This document shows, one piece after another, positions 1 through 8,279 of a DNA stretch of 64,000 nucleotides (its first letter is position 1; each line of letters starts with the position of its first letter). The stretch spans positions 186,001 through 250,000 of the forward strand of contig JANQEU010000104.1 of the NCBI GenBank assembly GCA_028278225.1, written 5' to 3'. This stretch comes from Cyclobacteriaceae bacterium. Its GTDB lineage: Bacteria > Bacteroidota > Bacteroidia > Cytophagales > Cyclobacteriaceae. The translations under genes and the position numbers were made by a program. Below the pieces are notes generated by a model that ran no database searches, was not told the DNA's origin, and worked only from the letters and a program-made list of their open reading frames with translations.

Positions 1-390
1 ATTCCTGGTTTGCCATTCGTCCATTTCCCTGTCAAGCCTGGCCAGTAACTCCATCCCTTTCTCGGATATAAACACATCTACTGCCCTCCGGTCGTCAGGG
101 CATTGTTTTCGGATGACCAGTTTTTTATCCTCCAGTTTATCAACGATTCTTGATGCATTTGAGCTTTTGTCCAGCATCCTGTCTATCAGCAAGTTGACGG
201 TAGATGCATTGGGATACTGACCCCGGAGTATTCTTAAAATGTTAAACTGCGGCACAGACAATCCGTGCTTTTTGAACATCGGCGACTGCTTATGATAGAA
301 GTAATTACTGGTATAGATCAGGTTGATCATTGATTTGCTAAACTCATCCTTGAAATGTTTCTGCTTGATGTCTTCGTGAAGATTTCCCAT
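1..390 (-). CDS. MarR-family transcriptional regulator (C-terminus cut by window edge)
   Basis: Reading from the ATG at 388-390 leftwards gives 130 residues with no stop before the window edge, so the C-terminus is missing; family members are about 140-150 aa. The fold is a winged helix: the recognition part holds SVPQFNILRILRG and STVNLLIDRMLDKSSNASRIVDKLE, followed by the wing with the DDRR-type signature seen here as CPDDRRAVDVFISEKG. MarR proteins are dimeric DNA-binding repressors, often of stress or efflux genes, and usually repress their own promoter. A 13-bp palindrome just upstream fits autoregulation. The regulated target and ligand cannot be seen. Confidence 0.88.
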   Translation of the reverse strand, partial: MGNLHEDIKQKHFKDEFSKSMINLIYTSNYFYHKQSPMFKKHGLSVPQFNILRILRGQYPNASTVNLLIDRMLDKSSNASRIVDKLEDKKLVIRKQCPDDRRAVDVFISEKGMELLARLDREMDEWQTRN

Positions 391-403
391 TATTTTATAC
401 AAC

Positions 404-416
404 TACATTTAATGTA
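404..416. promoter_or_regulatory. Candidate MarR operator (13-bp palindrome)
   Basis: TACATT-T-AATGTA is a perfect inverted repeat around one central base, 14 bp upstream of the MarR start codon. MarR dimers bind short AT-rich palindromes overlapping their own promoters, so this is a plausible self-operator. Binding is inferred. Confidence 0.5.
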
Positions 417-503
417 ACGACAATTAAATAAGTAGAGTTTCTTTCAATGAAAATCGCTGATTGCTGTTCAAACAGAATTCCGGGAAATTGTGAATCCGGC
501 AAA

Positions 504-812
504 ATGGGACGGAACCTGGTGAGAGCATGAACAGTATGTCACACACGTTCCCCTAAAGCGGAAATGTACAATTTATCGTCACAAATAAGAGCTGACGATT
601 CCATCGCGCTAAATATCTCTGAAGGCTCTGTTGATCAATCTTTGCCGGAATTTAGAAGGTTCATGGGTTATTCAATTCGGCCACTTGCTGATGTAGTCAG
701 GTGGAATAATCCGGAAGGCCGAAATTCCCTTTTCAGACTTCTAATTTCAGACTTCAGACCTCCAACTAGAACCCGCCAGACCATGATCGTGCATTTTTTT
801 CTATCACATTAA
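504..812 (+). pseudogene. Decayed four-helix-bundle protein (23S rRNA intervening-sequence-protein family) remnant
   Basis: In one frame this stretch reads SPKAEMYNLSSQIR, then ADDSIALNISEGS, then PEFRRFMGYSIRPLADVV, matching the core of the four-helix-bundle family (TIGR02436/PF05635: FPKEE, LTSQIRRAADSI, NIAEG, EFxRFLxxAxxSLxEV). It is broken: an in-frame TGA lies at 528-530, the start region is unrecognisable, a residue is missing in the usual RRAADSI segment, and the last two helices are gone. The reading frame continues into a short low-complexity tail with repeated TCAGACTTC and related units (about 735-765). The 391-859 interval holds nothing else I recognise. Confidence 0.6.
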
Positions 813-859
813 ACTATTTCCTTATAAATTGATCTAAGGGTAAACCCGCCTGAAAAATT

Positions 860-1399
860 TTGGAAGATAGTTTTATTATCGAGAAAATAAAGAATCCCGA
901 AACTGTGGATTACGGGTTCAACTTATTGACTCGTGAATACAGCGAACGGATTTACTGGCATGTGCGAAAGATGGTAATTGATCATGAAGATGCGAATGAC
1001 CTTGTACAGGACATATTTATCAAGATCTGGAAAAACCTGTCAAGCTTCAGGGAGGATGCCAGGCTGTTTACATGGATTTACAGGATTGCGACAAATGAAA
1101 CCCTGAATTTTCTGCAGAAGAAAAAGAGAAAGCTGTTTCTCCCGATCAATGATGTGGGTCAGGAACTGACCGGCAAACTGGATGAAGGCGTGCTGATAGA
1201 CGGAGATTACATAGAGATGAAATTGCAGAAAGCGCTCCTCACACTGCCGGATAAACAGAGATTGGTTTTCAACATGAAATATTTTGAAAACCTGAAGTTT
1301 GAAGAAATTGCTGAAATAACGAAGACTTCGGTCGGCGCTTTAAAAGCAAACTACCATCATGCCGTAAAAAAAATTGAAGATTTTTTAAATACTGATTAA
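860..1399 (+). CDS. ECF-type RNA polymerase sigma factor
   Basis: A 179-aa sigma-70 family protein with only regions 2 and 4. Region 2 spans about residues 22-90, including DLVQDIFIKIWKNL (core binding) and the -10 recognition segment FTWIYRIATNETLNFLQKKKR. Region 4 spans about 118-172, with LPDKQRLVFNMKY and a helix-turn-helix at FEEIAEITKTSVGALKANYHHAVKKI. The start is a TTG two codons after an in-frame TGA; no better start exists because the next Met (residue 38) would cut into region 2. It directs RNA polymerase to a stress or envelope regulon. The following gene, 31 bp downstream, is a one-helix membrane protein and likely antagonist. Confidence 0.93.
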   Translation: MEDSFIIEKIKNPETVDYGFNLLTREYSERIYWHVRKMVIDHEDANDLVQDIFIKIWKNLSSFREDARLFTWIYRIATNETLNFLQKKKRKLFLPINDVGQELTGKLDEGVLIDGDYIEMKLQKALLTLPDKQRLVFNMKYFENLKFEEIAEITKTSVGALKANYHHAVKKIEDFLNTD

Positions 1400-1430
1400 A
1401 CCTTTCAATGCAAAAACAATCTAAAGGTCG

Positions 1431-1874
1431 ATGGACAAGATAAAATTAGACGATATTGCTAAGAACACTCCATTCAAAGTTCCTGACAATTACTTTGAAC
1501 AGCTCTCCGCTGATATACTGGAGAGAAAGTCAGGGCTTAATCAAAAGAGCGCCTGGGTGTGGACCCCGGCGATGAAGCTGGCGCTTGCCAGTACGTTTGT
1601 ACTGATGATCACACTCACTATCGTCCTTAGAATTAACTTTAACAGTCCGGATAAGTTCGATGAATTCCTGGCAGACGTATCTACAGAAGATATTGTCGCC
1701 TACCTGGCTTCTTCGGACCTTAATGAATTCGAGTTATTGGAAGCTATTGACGACGAGACAATGCTGGATTTCGAAATTGAGGATGATTTTATGCAAGATC
1801 TTGAAATAGATGACGAGAGTCTTGATGATATTTTTCAGGACTATGGTATAACAGATGAATTACTGGAGATATGA
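1431..1874 (+). CDS. Single-pass membrane protein, likely anti-sigma factor
   Basis: 147 aa: a soluble N-terminus of about 45 residues with a PFKVPDNYFEQLSADIL motif, one membrane helix at about 47-67, and a very acidic C-terminal tail (residues 72-147, rich in D and E). The order 'ECF sigma - small membrane protein with short cytoplasmic N-terminus - Spy-like protein' recurs in Bacteroidota, and the VPxxYFexL motif is common in such proteins. Function as anti-sigma factor is inferred from position and topology; no zinc-binding HxxxCxxC motif is present. Its stop overlaps the next start (ATGA). Confidence 0.6.
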   Translation: MDKIKLDDIAKNTPFKVPDNYFEQLSADILERKSGLNQKSAWVWTPAMKLALASTFVLMITLTIVLRINFNSPDKFDEFLADVSTEDIVAYLASSDLNEFELLEAIDDETMLDFEIEDDFMQDLEIDDESLDDIFQDYGITDELLEI

Positions 1875-2362
1875 AATATTTATACACTTTGATTTTTGTA
1901 CTCTTCTCGGCAGCTTTGTTTGCACAAAATGACGAGGCGCTACGCAAAATTGAAAGCGCAAAGATCGCACTGATCACAGAGCGCCTGAACCTGACCCCTG
2001 AGCAAGCCGAAAAATTTTGGCCGGTATACAACGAATACTTCAACCGGCAACGGGAGGTCAGGAGTGAATACACCCAGCTACGAAAAACCATTGATCCCAA
2101 AACAGCTACCGAAGAGGAAAACAGACAATTGCTGGAGTTGGGGATGCAGGTCAAGGAACGGCAGCTTCAGCTCGAAAGGGAATATTCCGAAAGAATGCTG
2201 GGGGTGATATCAAACCGGCAAATGGTAAATCTGAGGAAGGCCGAGGAAGATTTCAGGAAGATGCTCGTGGAAAGAGTGCGGCAAAGAAACATGCAAAGGC
2301 AGAGAATGCAGCAAAACCAGAGGAACAACAATGATCGCCTCAATAAGCAAAGGAAAAACTAA
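1871..2362 (+). CDS. Spy/CpxP-like periplasmic protein
   Basis: 163 aa with a signal peptide (residues 1-19, cut after LFAQ) and a mature part that is almost entirely charged helix. LTPEQAEKFWPVYNEYF at 41-57 is the LTxxQ motif of the Spy/CpxP superfamily, proteins that act as periplasmic chaperones or stress sensors. The C-terminus is an Arg/Gln/Asn-rich tail. It overlaps the putative anti-sigma gene by 4 bp, so the two are translationally coupled, which supports a role in sensing or damping envelope stress at this locus. Confidence 0.72.
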   Translation: MKYLYTLIFVLFSAALFAQNDEALRKIESAKIALITERLNLTPEQAEKFWPVYNEYFNRQREVRSEYTQLRKTIDPKTATEEENRQLLELGMQVKERQLQLEREYSERMLGVISNRQMVNLRKAEEDFRKMLVERVRQRNMQRQRMQQNQRNNNDRLNKQRKN

Positions 2363-2371
2363 TACTCAAAC

Positions 2372-2671
2372 GTGAAGTCAATAGGTTACTTATTGGCCCT
2401 GTTCCTATCAATAAATATCCTTGCACAGAGAAACGATCAAAGTGAAGACATTACAAAGGCAGCCCGGTTCAGAATTTTTTCGAGATCGGATTCCATCCGG
2501 GTTTCAAAAAGAATTGAAAGGACGATTACACCACGAATGGAATTCAGGAATGACCGGATCCTCAGACAAAATCAGAGACACATTAGATACAGGATAAGAT
2601 ATATGACTAACAAGATGAATCATATGATAGAAATTCAAATACGGCGACAATGGATACATCGAAATCGCTGA
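2372..2671 (+). CDS. Small Arg-rich secreted protein
   Basis: 99 aa from a GTG start 9 bp after the preceding stop. Residues 1-19 form a signal peptide (MKSIGYLLALFLSINILAQ). The mature 80 residues are strongly basic (many Arg, few hydrophobic), with no domain I recognise. Close spacing after the Spy-like gene and before the barrel gene puts it in the sigma-factor operon. It could be a short partner of the Spy-like protein; this is inference. Confidence 0.5.
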   Translation: MKSIGYLLALFLSINILAQRNDQSEDITKAARFRIFSRSDSIRVSKRIERTITPRMEFRNDRILRQNQRHIRYRIRYMTNKMNHMIEIQIRRQWIHRNR

Positions 2672-2709
2672 GAATGAGGTTTATATTTTTGTGATAACTC
2701 TCCTGCCTG

Positions 2710-3792
2710 ATGAAGTTTACCGCATATATAATAGTCATGTCCGTCATGCTTTCCGCTTTTGCGCAGGAAAATAGTATTGACTATGCTGCAGAATTGGCTA
2801 AGCTGGAAGCAGAAATGGATTCCATGGGCATTTTCCACCTGATCGACAGTGTTCTCAATATGGACCTGAACCCAAAATCAGAATTTAACGTCAGATTGGG
2901 GTATGCCAGTAATGTTTTAAATGCAGGACGAAATTACGGCATTGAGCAGCACGGTCTTTCTCCGGGATTAACATTTTATCACAAATCCGGTTTTTTCGGG
3001 GATATCACAGGGTTTTGGAATAGCGAAACAGACCCGAAATACAGTCTGACCATGACCACCCTGGGTTATATGGGAATGATAAATACGAATTTTAACTATA
3101 CCTTCAGCTACGAAAGATGGTTCTACAATGTATCCGCAGAAGATGAGGCCAATATAGATTACAGGAATAATCTTGGGGCCTCAGTCGGGTATTATTTGAA
3201 TTGGGCATCCATAAATCTGGATTACTCATACCTCTCTGGTGAATCTGCCGCCCACCGTATCATAGGTAGTTTGAGTGGGAGATTAAAAATCAGTGACGCC
3301 TGGATTTTCAATTCCATTATTTTTTACCCTGGAGCCTCCGTAATTTACGGTAACGATGATGTTACCATTCAATTTAACGGCAATGTCATTGACGAATATA
3401 AGAGCAACCAATATCTAAGGGAAAATCTAAACAATGAAGAATTCATGACGTTCGCCAGAAGTCAATTGACAAGAGAGGAACAATTTCTGATTGGATCCAT
3501 AAACTCCAATCCTAATTTGGACGAAAGGCAAAAGAGAATCAGGATTAGAGCAGTTTATCTTTCCAATGAAGCCATTCAGGACTACGTGTACGATTTGCTT
3601 GAGACAAATGAAAACACTTTCGGTATCCTTAATTACAGTTTCAGTCTTCCAATCGCCTTCACCATTGACAAATTCAGCACTATTCTTTCTTACACATACA
3701 GTATTCCCGTACCACTCCCGGATGATCAAATCGAGTACGATCCGGTCGGCTATTTCGGGGTATCCCTCTCCTATCGTATACCCTTCAGATAA
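2710..3792 (+). CDS. Predicted outer-membrane beta-barrel protein, unknown function
   Basis: 360 aa: signal peptide (residues 1-18, ending SAFAQ), a helical spacer to about residue 50, then alternating aromatic/polar strands (for example FNVRLGYASNVLNAG, LTFYHKSGFFGDITGFW, YFGVSLSYRIPFR) and a terminal aromatic-Arg pair typical of outer-membrane barrels. A non-barrel helical insertion of about 80 residues lies near 240-295. It is the last gene of the ECF sigma locus and is a good candidate for a membrane component under its control. I do not recognise the family. Confidence 0.62.
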   Translation: MKFTAYIIVMSVMLSAFAQENSIDYAAELAKLEAEMDSMGIFHLIDSVLNMDLNPKSEFNVRLGYASNVLNAGRNYGIEQHGLSPGLTFYHKSGFFGDITGFWNSETDPKYSLTMTTLGYMGMINTNFNYTFSYERWFYNVSAEDEANIDYRNNLGASVGYYLNWASINLDYSYLSGESAAHRIIGSLSGRLKISDAWIFNSIIFYPGASVIYGNDDVTIQFNGNVIDEYKSNQYLRENLNNEEFMTFARSQLTREEQFLIGSINSNPNLDERQKRIRIRAVYLSNEAIQDYVYDLLETNENTFGILNYSFSLPIAFTIDKFSTILSYTYSIPVPLPDDQIEYDPVGYFGVSLSYRIPFR

Positions 3793-3829
3793 TTATTTGT
3801 CCCGTTCAAAATTTTTAACTTGAAAAACA

Positions 3830-3837
3830 TACCTTTG
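3830..3837 (+). promoter_or_regulatory. Promoter -7 box for pyrG
   Basis: TACCTTTG matches the Bacteroidota -7 consensus TAnnTTTG and lies 32 bp upstream of the pyrG ATG. No clear TTG-type -33 element sits at the ideal distance. Confidence 0.55.
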
Positions 3838-3868
3838 CACCCCGTAACTACATCTGAGGAACCTCTTA

Positions 3869-5494
3869 ATGTCCAAAACCAAATACATCTTCGTTACGGG
3901 AGGAGTTACTTCATCTTTAGGGAAAGGAATCGTGGCTGCTTCGCTTGGCAAACTGATCCAGGCGCGCGGGTATTCTGTCACCATTCAAAAGTTTGACCCC
4001 TACATAAATATCGACCCCGGGACACTCAATCCTTACGAGCATGGAGAATGTTATGTTACTGATGACGGAGCTGAGACGGATCTGGACCTTGGGCATTATG
4101 AAAGATTTTTAAGCATACCAACATCCCAGGCTAACAATGTTACCACCGGCAGGATTTACGATAATGTTATACAGCGTGAAAGAGCGGGAGATTTTCTGGG
4201 AAAGACCGTTCAGGTTATTCCTCACATCACAGATGAGATAAAAGATAACTTCTATAAGTTGGGAGAAACCGGAAACTACGATTTTGTGATCACGGAGATC
4301 GGGGGATGCGTGGGCGATATAGAGTCACTCCCCTTCATTGAATCCGTGAGGCAGGCGAAACTGGAGCTCGGACCTTCAAACGTGGTTTCGATCCATTTGA
4401 CGTTAATACCTTACCTGAAAGCGTCGGGAGAACTGAAAACAAAACCCACGCAGCATTCCGTCAAGGAACTCCTGGAGTCGGGGATCCAGCCGGACGTTCT
4501 TGTCTGTCGCTGTGAGCGTCATCTGAACATGGATATACGAAAAAAGCTGGCGCTGTTTTGCAACGTACCCGTCACCAACGTGATCGAGTCCATCGATGCG
4601 GAAACCATCTACGATGTGCCGATACTGATGCGCAAGGAAAAACTGGATGAAAGGGTATTGGCAAAGCTCAAACTGAAGTATAAGAAGGAACCTAAGATTG
4701 AGGATTGGAAGGAGTTTCTCGGAAGGCTTAAGAGTCCGACCGAGGAAATTGATATCGGGTTAATAGGCAAGTATGTAGAACTGAAAGATTCCTATAAATC
4801 AATTGCAGAATCATTCATTCATGCCGGAGCCGTAAACGAGTGCAAGGTAAATGTCCACTGGATACACGCCGAGGACATCACAAAAGAGAATGTTGGAAAA
4901 CTGCTTAAAGGTCTGGAAGGCGTTTTAGTGGCGCCGGGTTTCGGAGAAAGAGGGATCGAAGGTAAAATAGAAGCTGTCAGGTATGCCAGGGAGAATGGTA
5001 TCCCATTTTTCGGGATCTGTCTTGGACTGCAATGCGCTGTGATCGAATATGCCAGGAATGTTCTCAAAATGAAAGGTGCGAATTCGACGGAAATGGCACC
5101 CAAAACAAGATATCCCGTTATTGATTTGATGGAAGATCAGAAAACAGTGGTCAATTACGGTGGCACGATGCGGCTTGGCGCTTACGACTGCACAGTGAAG
5201 AGAGGAACGAAAGCGTTTGCCACATATGGCCAGGCGAAGATCAGGGAACGCCACAGACACAGATATGAGTTCAACAACAAGTACCTTGAAGAATTTGAGA
5301 ATTCAGGATTTATAGCTTCCGGCATAAATCCGGAAACAGGGTTGGTTGAAATTATGGAGATCAAAGATCATCCGTGGTTTGTGGGAACTCAATATCATCC
5401 TGAACTGAGGTCAACTGTCCTGAGCCCTCATCCTTTATTTGTAAAATTTATTAAAGCTGCGCTCTTGCAAAAAAGCGCGATTGAAGTAATCTAA
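3869..5494 (+). CDS. pyrG: CTP synthase
   Basis: 541 aa, normal length. The enzyme amidates UTP to CTP using ATP and glutamine, the last step of de novo CTP synthesis in the cytoplasm. The N-terminal synthetase domain (1 to about 270) begins with [16 protein letters not shown], the P-loop region, and contains [20 protein letters not shown]. The C-terminal class I glutamine amidotransferase domain (about 295-535) carries the catalytic Cys384 in FFGICLGLQ and the HPEL motif near residue 510. It has its own promoter and is followed after 13 bp by yidC. Confidence 0.98.
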   Translation: MSKTKYIFVTGGVTSSLGKGIVAASLGKLIQARGYSVTIQKFDPYINIDPGTLNPYEHGECYVTDDGAETDLDLGHYERFLSIPTSQANNVTTGRIYDNVIQRERAGDFLGKTVQVIPHITDEIKDNFYKLGETGNYDFVITEIGGCVGDIESLPFIESVRQAKLELGPSNVVSIHLTLIPYLKASGELKTKPTQHSVKELLESGIQPDVLVCRCERHLNMDIRKKLALFCNVPVTNVIESIDAETIYDVPILMRKEKLDERVLAKLKLKYKKEPKIEDWKEFLGRLKSPTEEIDIGLIGKYVELKDSYKSIAESFIHAGAVNECKVNVHWIHAEDITKENVGKLLKGLEGVLVAPGFGERGIEGKIEAVRYARENGIPFFGICLGLQCAVIEYARNVLKMKGANSTEMAPKTRYPVIDLMEDQKTVVNYGGTMRLGAYDCTVKRGTKAFATYGQAKIRERHRHRYEFNNKYLEEFENSGFIASGINPETGLVEIMEIKDHPWFVGTQYHPELRSTVLSPHPLFVKFIKAALLQKSAIEVI

Positions 5495-5507
5495 TTCCTA
5501 ATTCCAC

Positions 5508-7325
5508 ATGGATAGAAACCAGTTTATAGGTTTGATATTGATGCTGATATTGATCACAGCATATTTTCAATTCTTTGCGCCAGATCCCCCGGAACCTCCC
5601 CAGGAGGTTGATAATGTTCCTATTCCGGTTGATACAGGTTCGGTCGCGACGGAAACTGAGGTAATTGCACCTCCTGAACAATTAAGTGATTCCGCACTTA
5701 CCGATCTCAACGATCTGAAATTCGGATCTTTTGCTGCCGTGGCGCAGGGCCGGGAGAAAAAAGAAGTCCTCGAGAATGATGATCTACGAATTACTTTTTC
5801 ATCCAAAGGAGGAAAAATCGAACAGGTTGAGCTGAAGAATTATTCAAAATATGATGGATCGCCTTTGATCCTGGTCGATAATAATCATTCATTCAACATC
5901 TTCTTTGAACACCAATCCAAGAGGATCAACCTGAACGACCTGTACTTCAAATCGACGACTACAAACTACGGTGACAGCACCACCCTGGAATTTAGCTTTA
6001 ACCTCAATGGCCGCAAATTGAGTCAGGTCTACACAATACAGGCTTCCGGATTTGAGGTTGGATATGAAATCGTATCAAGGGGGTTTGAAAAGCAAATTGA
6101 CGCAAGGAACCTGACCCTTTTCTGGTCCGCCCAACTTGTCAGGCTTGAGACCGACAAAAGAGATTCCCGGAACAGAACTTCGGTACGATTCTATACTACG
6201 GATGATGATGCCGACGACCTGTCACGGACCTCAAGAAGTCACGAGGAAGAGATCATTGAAAAACCTGTTAAATGGGTCACATTCAACCAGAAATTCTTTA
6301 CGTCAGGCATTATCGCTGATAAATCTTTCGCCAGTGCATTTGTCACGCTTGACCCGGCACTATCCGAAGAATCAGATGTGATCAAGAGGTCCTCCATGCA
6401 GATGGAGATCCCGTACACGGACCTGGCCTCAAACCAAACCAAATACCGGTTTTATTTTGGCCCGAATGAATACAATACCTTAAAGATCGTTGCGGATGGA
6501 TTTTCTGAGAATATGGAATTGGGTTGGTTTTTTCTGCCCCTGATCAACAAATATCTGATCATCCCCATCTGGAATTTTCTGGAGAGATTTATCCCAAGTT
6601 ACGGGCTGATTATCATTATTATGGTATTGATCATCAGGCTTATTTTGTCGCCACTTACGTATAAATCGCATATTTCAATGGCTAAAATGAGAGTCCTCAA
6701 GCCAGAATTGGATGCGATTAAAGAGCGCACCGGCGGGGATATGCAAAAAGCCCAGGCGGAACAGATGGATCTTTATCGCAAAGCAGGTATAAACCCTCTT
6801 AGTGGCTGTATTCCGGTGTTGCTGCAGTTTCCGATACTTGTTTCATTGTTCTATTTTATACCTGCGGCCATTGAACTGCGACTGGTACCCTTTTTATGGG
6901 CCAAAGATCTGTCGACCTATGACAGCATCCTGAATCTGCCTTTCAACATCCCATTCTACGGAGCTCATATTAGCCTTTTTACACTTTTAATGGCAGGCTC
7001 CACTATTCTCTATACCCTTGCAAACTCCCAGATGACCACTGTGCAGGGGCCGATGAAGACCCTGCAATATATTATGCCCGTCATGTTGTTGTTCTTCTTT
7101 AACTCGTACCCATCCGGACTGTCCTATTACTATTTTATTTCAAACATTGTGTCCTTTGGCCAGATCGCACTCATGAGGAAATTTATTGATGAAAGCAAGA
7201 TCAAGCGCATAATGGAGGAGAACAAAAAAAGGAATGTCAACAAGAAAAAGTCTAAGTTCCAGTTGAAATTGGAAGAAGCAATGAAAGCCAACCAGGAAGC
7301 TTCCAAAAAAAATAAGCGAAAATAG
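5508..7325 (+). CDS. yidC: Membrane protein insertase YidC
   Basis: 605 aa. YidC inserts and folds inner-membrane proteins, alone or with SecYEG. An N-terminal anchor (about residues 5-22) is followed by a Pro/Glu linker, a periplasmic beta-sandwich domain (about 80-330), and the conserved five-helix insertase core (about 345-570). The core includes the basic cytoplasmic segment after SPLTYKSHISMAKMRVLKPEL and the motif GINPLSGCIPVLLQFPI. A Lys-rich tail may contact ribosomes. The pyrG-yidC order is common in Bacteroidota. Confidence 0.97.
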   Translation: MDRNQFIGLILMLILITAYFQFFAPDPPEPPQEVDNVPIPVDTGSVATETEVIAPPEQLSDSALTDLNDLKFGSFAAVAQGREKKEVLENDDLRITFSSKGGKIEQVELKNYSKYDGSPLILVDNNHSFNIFFEHQSKRINLNDLYFKSTTTNYGDSTTLEFSFNLNGRKLSQVYTIQASGFEVGYEIVSRGFEKQIDARNLTLFWSAQLVRLETDKRDSRNRTSVRFYTTDDDADDLSRTSRSHEEEIIEKPVKWVTFNQKFFTSGIIADKSFASAFVTLDPALSEESDVIKRSSMQMEIPYTDLASNQTKYRFYFGPNEYNTLKIVADGFSENMELGWFFLPLINKYLIIPIWNFLERFIPSYGLIIIIMVLIIRLILSPLTYKSHISMAKMRVLKPELDAIKERTGGDMQKAQAEQMDLYRKAGINPLSGCIPVLLQFPILVSLFYFIPAAIELRLVPFLWAKDLSTYDSILNLPFNIPFYGAHISLFTLLMAGSTILYTLANSQMTTVQGPMKTLQYIMPVMLLFFFNSYPSGLSYYYFISNIVSFGQIALMRKFIDESKIKRIMEENKKRNVNKKKSKFQLKLEEAMKANQEASKKNKRK

Positions 7326-7448
7326 ATTTAAAGCTTAAGGTACGCTGGTAAGGTGTAATTGACTGGGTCTTAATATTCTATGTATTTACGGAGATATGGA
7401 GGCTTTTTTTCTTGAAAAAATGAATAGAATTCTTAGGGTCTTCTTGGA

Positions 7449-7456
7449 TATATTTG
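7449..7456 (+). promoter_or_regulatory. Promoter -7 box for the parA operon
   Basis: TATATTTG matches TAnnTTTG and lies 45 bp upstream of the parA ATG at 7502. A TTG inside this box (7454) is in frame with parA and could be mistaken for its start. The rest of 7326-7501 shows no gene. Confidence 0.6.
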
Positions 7457-7501
7457 CTTCCTTTTGAAAAAGTCCAAACGTCTAAACATCTTTCAATTCA
7501 C

Positions 7502-8278
7502 ATGGGTAAAATCATCTCAGTTGCGAATCAAAAAGGCGGTGTAGGTAAAACTACTACTGCTATCAACCTGGCTGCCAGTCTGGCGGCACTTGAATTGAAA
7601 ACCCTGATCGTTGATGCAGATCCCCAGGCAAACGCTACTTCCGGTGTTGGACTTGATCCCAAAAAGGTGGAATTCAGCGTTTATGAGTGTATGGTTAACA
7701 ACGCCGATGCCGCAAAAAGCATACTCAAGACAGATATCAAATACCTGGACATACTTCCCTCCCACATCGATCTCGTTGGCGCGGAAGTGGAAATGGTAAA
7801 CCTTGAGCATAGGGAAAAGAAGATGAGGGAAGCACTGGTCGGGTTAAAGGACAAATATGATTTCGTAATAATTGACTGCTCGCCGTCGCTCGGTCTGATC
7901 ACGATCAACGCCCTGACCGCATCTGATTCGGTTATTATCCCGGTCCAATGCGAATATTTCGCCCTCGAGGGCCTGGGCAAGTTGCTCAATACAATCAAGA
8001 TCATCCAGACTAGGCTAAATACAACCCTGGAAATTGAGGGGATCCTCCTGACGATGTATGACCTGAGGCTAAACCTGTCAAACCAGGTTGTGGATGAAGT
8101 GAAGATCCATTTTAAATCCATGGTCTTTAACACCATAATTCCGCGTAATATCAAATTGAGCGAATCTCCCAGTTTTGGTGTACCCGCTATTTCGCATGAT
8201 GCCGAGAGTAAAGGAGCTATGAGCTACCTGAATCTGGCGCGTGAAATACTAAAAAGGAATCAAGTAAAAGCTGCGTAA
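7502..8278 (+). CDS. parA: Chromosome-partitioning ATPase ParA
   Basis: 258 aa from the ATG at 7502. The family-standard start is MGKIISVANQKGGVGKTT, with the deviant Walker A loop at residues 11-18 and the signature Lys11. DADPQANAT (switch I/A' region) and FVIIDCSPSLGLITINAL (Walker B) follow. ParA is a dimeric ATPase binding DNA non-specifically and moving ParB-bound origins at chromosome segregation. A TTG 48 bp upstream is in frame but lies in the -7 box, so it was rejected as start. parB follows after 1 bp. Confidence 0.96.
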   Translation: MGKIISVANQKGGVGKTTTAINLAASLAALELKTLIVDADPQANATSGVGLDPKKVEFSVYECMVNNADAAKSILKTDIKYLDILPSHIDLVGAEVEMVNLEHREKKMREALVGLKDKYDFVIIDCSPSLGLITINALTASDSVIIPVQCEYFALEGLGKLLNTIKIIQTRLNTTLEIEGILLTMYDLRLNLSNQVVDEVKIHFKSMVFNTIIPRNIKLSESPSFGVPAISHDAESKGAMSYLNLAREILKRNQVKAA

Positions 8279-8279
8279 T

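Noticed and set aside
7326-7501. Possible parS site or origin next to parA
   Set aside because: No 16-bp palindrome of the GTTTCACGTGAAAC type and no DnaA-box cluster were seen in the gap.
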